Part shown: positions 20,138-22,956 of the stretch, one piece after another
Position numbering within the stretch: position 1 is the stretch's first letter
How the letters are laid out: each line of letters opens with the position of its first letter
From: a virus
Virus record (IMG/VR): IMGVR_UViG_3300009076_000053
Coordinates: 1-22,956 of that record
Direction: 5' to 3' (one strand)
DNA: 22,956 nt
The notes under the pieces: generated by a model
Seen by the model: the letters and a program-made list of their open reading frames with translations, nothing else
Told to the model about the DNA's origin: nothing
Databases searched by the model: none
Translations under genes and position numbers: made by a program

Positions 20138-20959
20138 TCACGCTGGCAGTACCGTGTTTGCTACAATCATCATATCAAATGCCGCAGAAAGAACACCATT
20201 AGCAGCGCCAATAGCCCGCACATCAATATCGGTCTTCTCGGTAAACTTAATCGGAGTAGCATACTCGATAGTGTGGTCACTTTGGAATAAGTACACTCCA
20301 CTAACGACTCGGAATGCGCCACCAAAAGGACGGGCAAACATAGCAATCTCTACTGCCTGATTCTTACTTGCTGTCATCTGTACAGTGTTTAGGAACCCAG
20401 TACAACCTGCGGGTACTGTATAGAATGCCTGTAGTGATTGTCCACGCCCTTCTTTAATCTCTGTGATAACAGTAGGTGTTGCATTCTTAACAACAATAGT
20501 GCCGACATTAGTGGCAGTACCAGACATAAATGCTCGGTTTATTCTGTGCCAAGTCTTGGTGCCAGTTACAGGAGTTTCTCCAGTCAGGCAAATAGTTTCA
20601 GTCTGGAAGGCATAGTTAGCATCCAACCCTTCTAATGTAACATCAGTTATGTCAGCACCGTCATCAGATACGACAGTAACGACACTAGCGTCAGCGATAG
20701 CTGGCCAAGGATACAACTGTTGCCCAGTTGTTTCTCCGCCAGTCCAAATAGTTGACCAACCAGTACCGATAGTACCGTCAAGCGCACCAAACTTATGTAC
20801 GGGAGTGTATCCGTCTAAATCACCATTTGCTAATGGGATATTAGATGCCGCTCCGAAGGTGTTAATAATATTACCATCTTTATCAGACAGCATGTTGACT
20901 TCGAAAATAGTAGTCCCATTTGCTAAGTATTCTTGGTTGTCTATTCTATACTGTGCCAT
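20138..20959 (-). CDS. Phage virion structural protein, beta-rich
   Basis: A 273-residue protein. VHKFGALDGTIGTGWSTIWTGG and YPWPAIADASVVTVVSDDGADITDVTLEGLDANYAFQTETI, then GETPVTGTKTWHRINRAFMSGTATNVGTI, match a recurrent tailed-phage structural family that I know from tail or head-associated virion proteins; the exact part is not established. The content is beta-strand with many T, G, V and N residues, as in fibers and decoration proteins. No Cys other than C123 and C192 stands out. It lies at the end of the late structural block, just before the lysis-type genes. Confidence 0.7.
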   Translation of the reverse strand: MAQYRIDNQEYLANGTTIFEVNMLSDKDGNIINTFGAASNIPLANGDLDGYTPVHKFGALDGTIGTGWSTIWTGGETTGQQLYPWPAIADASVVTVVSDDGADITDVTLEGLDANYAFQTETICLTGETPVTGTKTWHRINRAFMSGTATNVGTIVVKNATPTVITEIKEGRGQSLQAFYTVPAGCTGFLNTVQMTASKNQAVEIAMFARPFGGAFRVVSGVYLFQSDHTIEYATPIKFTEKTDIDVRAIGAANGVLSAAFDMMIVANTVLPA

Positions 20960-20962
20960 ATC

Positions 20963-21514
20963 TTATAACCCGAACCTTGACATGAAGTCTTTTCTTTCTT
21001 TAATTTTCTTACGCTTGGCCGATTGGTCAAGGTATCTTTTCAGGAATGCTTTAGTTTCTTTCTTACGAGCGTCTGGCTTCTTCCAATGTACTGGGTCGTC
21101 GCCAGTACCAGCAACTGCCGCACCAGTAACATTAGTTTCTTCAAATAACTTATTGAAATCTTTTTCTTGAAGTTGATTGAGTTCATCCATTGCTTCGTAT
21201 AACCCTTCTCGTAATTCGGTTTCGTTAAAATCTTGCTTGCTGGTGTCACCTTCTTTGATGAGGAAAAGCGCAGCAGCATAAGAACCGATCTTAGACTTGC
21301 CCCCAGGAACTTTCTCCAGCATCTTTTTAAGATTAAACACCATGCGGTCATAATAACCATATGAGTTCTTTTCGGCAGTAGTCTCAGGTGACTTCACCTT
21401 CTTACCGCTACCGTCAATAATGCCCAGCTTAAACGCTTCAGTCTTATCAAACGGTGTAGTGAGCCTCTTAATGAATTGGTAGACCAATATTAAATCTGAA
21501 AACTTACCAGCCAT
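20963..21514 (-). CDS. Conserved T4-like phage protein, probably virion-associated
   Basis: A 183-residue protein. The front KFSDLILVYQFIKRLTTPFDKTEAFKLGIIDGSGKK is followed by EKNSYGYYDRMVFNLKKMLEKVPGGKSK, AAALFLIKEGD, then AAVAGTGDDPVHWKK and a strongly basic C-terminus (KKETKAFLKRYLDQSAKRKKIKERKDF). The block FIKRLTTPFDKTEAF.LG.ID is one I associate with hypothetical or virion proteins of marine T4-like phages. The VTGAAVAGTGDD stretch looks like a linker. The function is unknown. The ATG overlaps the upstream TAA (TAATG). Confidence 0.7.
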   Translation of the reverse strand: MAGKFSDLILVYQFIKRLTTPFDKTEAFKLGIIDGSGKKVKSPETTAEKNSYGYYDRMVFNLKKMLEKVPGGKSKIGSYAAALFLIKEGDTSKQDFNETELREGLYEAMDELNQLQEKDFNKLFEETNVTGAAVAGTGDDPVHWKKPDARKKETKAFLKRYLDQSAKRKKIKERKDFMSRFGL

Positions 21515-21900
21515 TAAATGCCCCTTAGCGTCTTAACAATTTGAACGTCCAATGATATATCACAATCAAGGACACGATCACCATTTACCAAACCAAGTTC
21601 AGTTGGATAATACCCGAGGAATATGAGGAACGGTTTGAGATACTCGTAATAGCCATCAAGCTTCAGGAACAGCATTCTTGTCGCTGGCCTTGCCTCAAAC
21701 ATATTGTAAATGACAATCAAATGGTTGAGTATCAACCGTTCCTTTAATTCGCCTGTATCTCTATACTTCTTAAACAGTCGCTTGACGTACCTGATTCTCT
21801 TTAGGTCGTCTTGAAATTCTAATAAGTCCGCGCAGTGCGGGTTTGTATAACATTTCATAGCAAATATTTGGAAGTTGTCTTCCGTCAAGTTTTCAAACAT
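21514..21900 (-). CDS. Conserved phage protein, DUF7207-like
   Basis: A 128-residue protein: NFQIFAMKCYTNPHCADLLE, then FQDDLKRIRYVKRLFKKYRD, GELKERLILNHLIVIYNMFE, TRMLFLKL, and YLKPFLIFLGYYPTE. The pattern DLKRI.Y.KRLF.KY..TGELKERLILNHLIV.YN.F is that of a small family shared by large marine phages (DUF7207 from recall). The function is unknown. All-helical in appearance, no membrane segment. Three bases separate it from the upstream gene. Confidence 0.75.
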   Translation of the reverse strand: MFENLTEDNFQIFAMKCYTNPHCADLLEFQDDLKRIRYVKRLFKKYRDTGELKERLILNHLIVIYNMFEARPATRMLFLKLDGYYEYLKPFLIFLGYYPTELGLVNGDRVLDCDISLDVQIVKTLRGI

Positions 21901-21903
21901 ATA

Positions 21904-22248
21904 TTAGAATTCGCTCAGCAGCACTCGTTTAATAGCTGTATTACTTACAGCAATATATAGGTATGTACTATCATACCAGATCTTACCAGACCCAATATTT
22001 TCAGTGGTGGTATTACTTGATCCAGGTGTACTTGGTGTTAATCGCAGCTCACCAGTAACCGTGGCATTCGCAGAAATAGTCATAGTATTACCGCTCACAC
22101 TTAATGGGACTCTCAGGTCGCCAAATAAATTTGAGGCAGTAATCTTCTTATTCGTGGGAACGCCAGCAGGCGAATCGACGACCATAAAAAGGTCATCACC
22201 TGACACTAGAGTCAGAGCATCTAAGTTTGTAACCTTTTTATCGGCCAT
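21904..22248 (-). CDS. Small virion-type protein (LTLVSGDDLFMVVD type)
   Basis: A 114-residue protein beginning MADKKVTNLDALTLVSGDDL, with FMVVDSPAGVPTNKKITASN and FGDLRVPLSVSGNTMTISAN next. The start (VT-L-AL-DDL-VVD-P-GTP-KKIT) is the N-terminal element seen in many tail-fiber and virion proteins of marine phages, where longer proteins follow it with a fiber. This one ends soon after with WYDSTYLYIAVSNTAIKRV, a short strand-rich end that may act as a trimerisation or decoration part. The exact role is unknown. Confidence 0.65.
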   Translation of the reverse strand: MADKKVTNLDALTLVSGDDLFMVVDSPAGVPTNKKITASNLFGDLRVPLSVSGNTMTISANATVTGELRLTPSTPGSSNTTTENIGSGKIWYDSTYLYIAVSNTAIKRVLLSEF

Positions 22249-22259
22249 CTTTTAATTCC

Positions 22260-22760
22260 TTATTCTGGAAGTTGAGCGTCATCAGCCGCATCGCCAGAGA
22301 TAGAGCTTCCAGCAACCAATACTTCGTATGATACGCGACCAGCGCGACCACCTGAACCTTCGGTTCGACGAACCCAACCAGCGTGAGGAACTGCATCAGC
22401 CTCAGTACCAGCAGTGTTAGCATAAGCCATTTCGTCTGTATCTACGCCGAAGATCTTACTAGCATCGCCGTTAGCTTCAGAGTACACAACGTACAAAGGC
22501 TTCTCGGATACTACATATGCTCCGTTAGCTTGAGCGCCAACTAATGCGCCGCCATTAATGCCAGAACGAACAGTAGCAATTGATGCGTTAGCAATAGCAG
22601 TGAATACATAGTCATTGCCGCCTACATTTAAGAAATCGCCAACAGCGAATACTGACAGATCACCGCCGCCAGCGGCTTCAACAGTGCTATTAGCAGCTGA
22701 CACTACTACAGTGCCAGTTCCTGAACCTGTCTTCAGGTCTTTATTACCCCATAAACTCAT
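22260..22760 (-). CDS. Conserved structural protein (MSLWGNKD type)
   Basis: A 166-residue protein. MSLWGNKDLKTGSGTGTVVV, then GDFLNVGGNDYVFTAIANAS, YVVSEKPLYVVYSEAN, FGVDTDEM, VPHAGWVRR and GGRAGRVSYEVLVAGSSIS, matches a virion-associated protein of marine T4-like phages (MSLWGNKD, GVD..E, THAGWV, GR..YE.LVA). These are mostly beta and are thought to be head or neck structural parts; the precise place is not known to me. AAGAGGATAACGAA gives a good ribosome site. Confidence 0.75.
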   Translation of the reverse strand: MSLWGNKDLKTGSGTGTVVVSAANSTVEAAGGGDLSVFAVGDFLNVGGNDYVFTAIANASIATVRSGINGGALVGAQANGAYVVSEKPLYVVYSEANGDASKIFGVDTDEMAYANTAGTEADAVPHAGWVRRTEGSGGRAGRVSYEVLVAGSSISGDAADDAQLPE

Positions 22761-22795
22761 TTCGTTATCCTCTTAAGATATTTCGTTATTGTTAC

Positions 22796-22956
22796 TTATT
22801 TAGTATTTTTCATAGCCAATTTTTGAGAGGTCGCTTCCATCACAGCTTCCCAGCGACTACCATACTTTTTCTTAAACATTGATTCGTCTAACTTAGGATC
22901 AACGTCAACCTTTTCTTTTTTGCCCGAATCAATATCCTTATCATCTTTCTTCTTAG
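22796..22956 (-). CDS. C-terminal end of a late gene, cut by the window edge
   Basis: The last 52 codons of a gene running in from the right edge: a highly charged front (KKKDDKDIDSGKKEKVDVDP) followed by DESMFKKKYGSRWEAVMEAT and ending LAMKNTK, then TAA. The charged linker plus a short helical KKKYG..WEAVM end is the sort of tail seen on phage structural or scaffold proteins, but the family cannot be named. It lies 35 bases upstream of the MSLWGNKD gene, with no promoter between them. Confidence 0.7.
   Translation of the reverse strand, partial: KKKDDKDIDSGKKEKVDVDPKLDESMFKKKYGSRWEAVMEATSQKLAMKNTK

Noticed and set aside
20649-21170. Plus-strand open frame of 173 codons
   Set aside because: It runs antisense through the coding frames of two supported minus-strand genes, has no ribosome site or recognisable domain, and no plus-strand gene is otherwise supported.
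1-22956. tRNA genes, CRISPR arrays, insertion sequences, att sites
   Set aside because: None seen: gaps between genes are nearly all too short for tRNAs, no spaced repeats occur, and no transposase or integrase is encoded.

Overview
This window reads as a piece of a tailed-phage genome: a T4-like myovirus of a Gram-negative, probably marine, host. The phage assignment rests on a recognisable T4-type replication and nucleotide set (RNase H/FEN-like exonuclease, gp61-like primase, class Ia ribonucleotide reductase NrdA and NrdB), virion-type proteins at the right end, a two-component spanin pair, and many small proteins of the kind seen in marine T4-like phages. The outer-membrane lipoprotein spanin points to a Gram-negative host. 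Every gene is on the minus strand, so transcription runs from high to low coordinates. Neighbours overlap by ATGA or TAATG or lie a few bases apart, and no stretch over about 300 bases lacks a gene.

In transcription order, 22956-20138 is a late structural block: the C-terminal end of one gene, then five small virion-type or conserved phage proteins. 20123-17857 is a lysis-like module: a short basic protein, an inner-membrane spanin, an overlapping outer-membrane lipoprotein spanin, a class 3 lipase, a small membrane-anchored protein, a TATAAATA late-type promoter, and a coiled-coil protein with a C-terminal membrane anchor. 17848-13528 starts at a perfect sigma70-type promoter and encodes the primase, a small protein, NrdA, and NrdB carrying an N-terminal glutaredoxin domain and starting at TTG. 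A zinc-ribbon protein and a SegE-like GIY-YIG protein follow.

The segment from 12872 to 4600 is the most distinctive. It holds a sulfotransferase, a GT8-like glycosyltransferase, a two-domain protein joining a GT-A glycosyltransferase to a capsule-synthesis (KpsS/KpsC-like) domain, a SAM methyltransferase, an NAD-dependent sugar epimerase/dehydratase and a GT4 glycosyltransferase. ThyX and several small conserved proteins lie between them. It looks like a phage-borne pathway that makes or modifies a (possibly sulfated and methylated) glycan; whether the target is host surface polysaccharide, the virion or phage DNA cannot be read from the sequence. The left end (4553-1) carries small conserved proteins, RNase H, and a GNGPS-type Rossmann protein resembling DUF115/GT42 folds.

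Regulation: four promoters have TTGACA, a 17-bp spacer and TATAAT or CATAAT (upstream of RNase H, of the gene at 4491, inside the sulfotransferase gene, and upstream of the primase). A weaker one precedes the gene at 9829. The primase promoter lies so close to the ATG that its transcript should be leaderless. Only one exact late-type promoter was found. No tRNA, CRISPR array or insertion sequence was seen.
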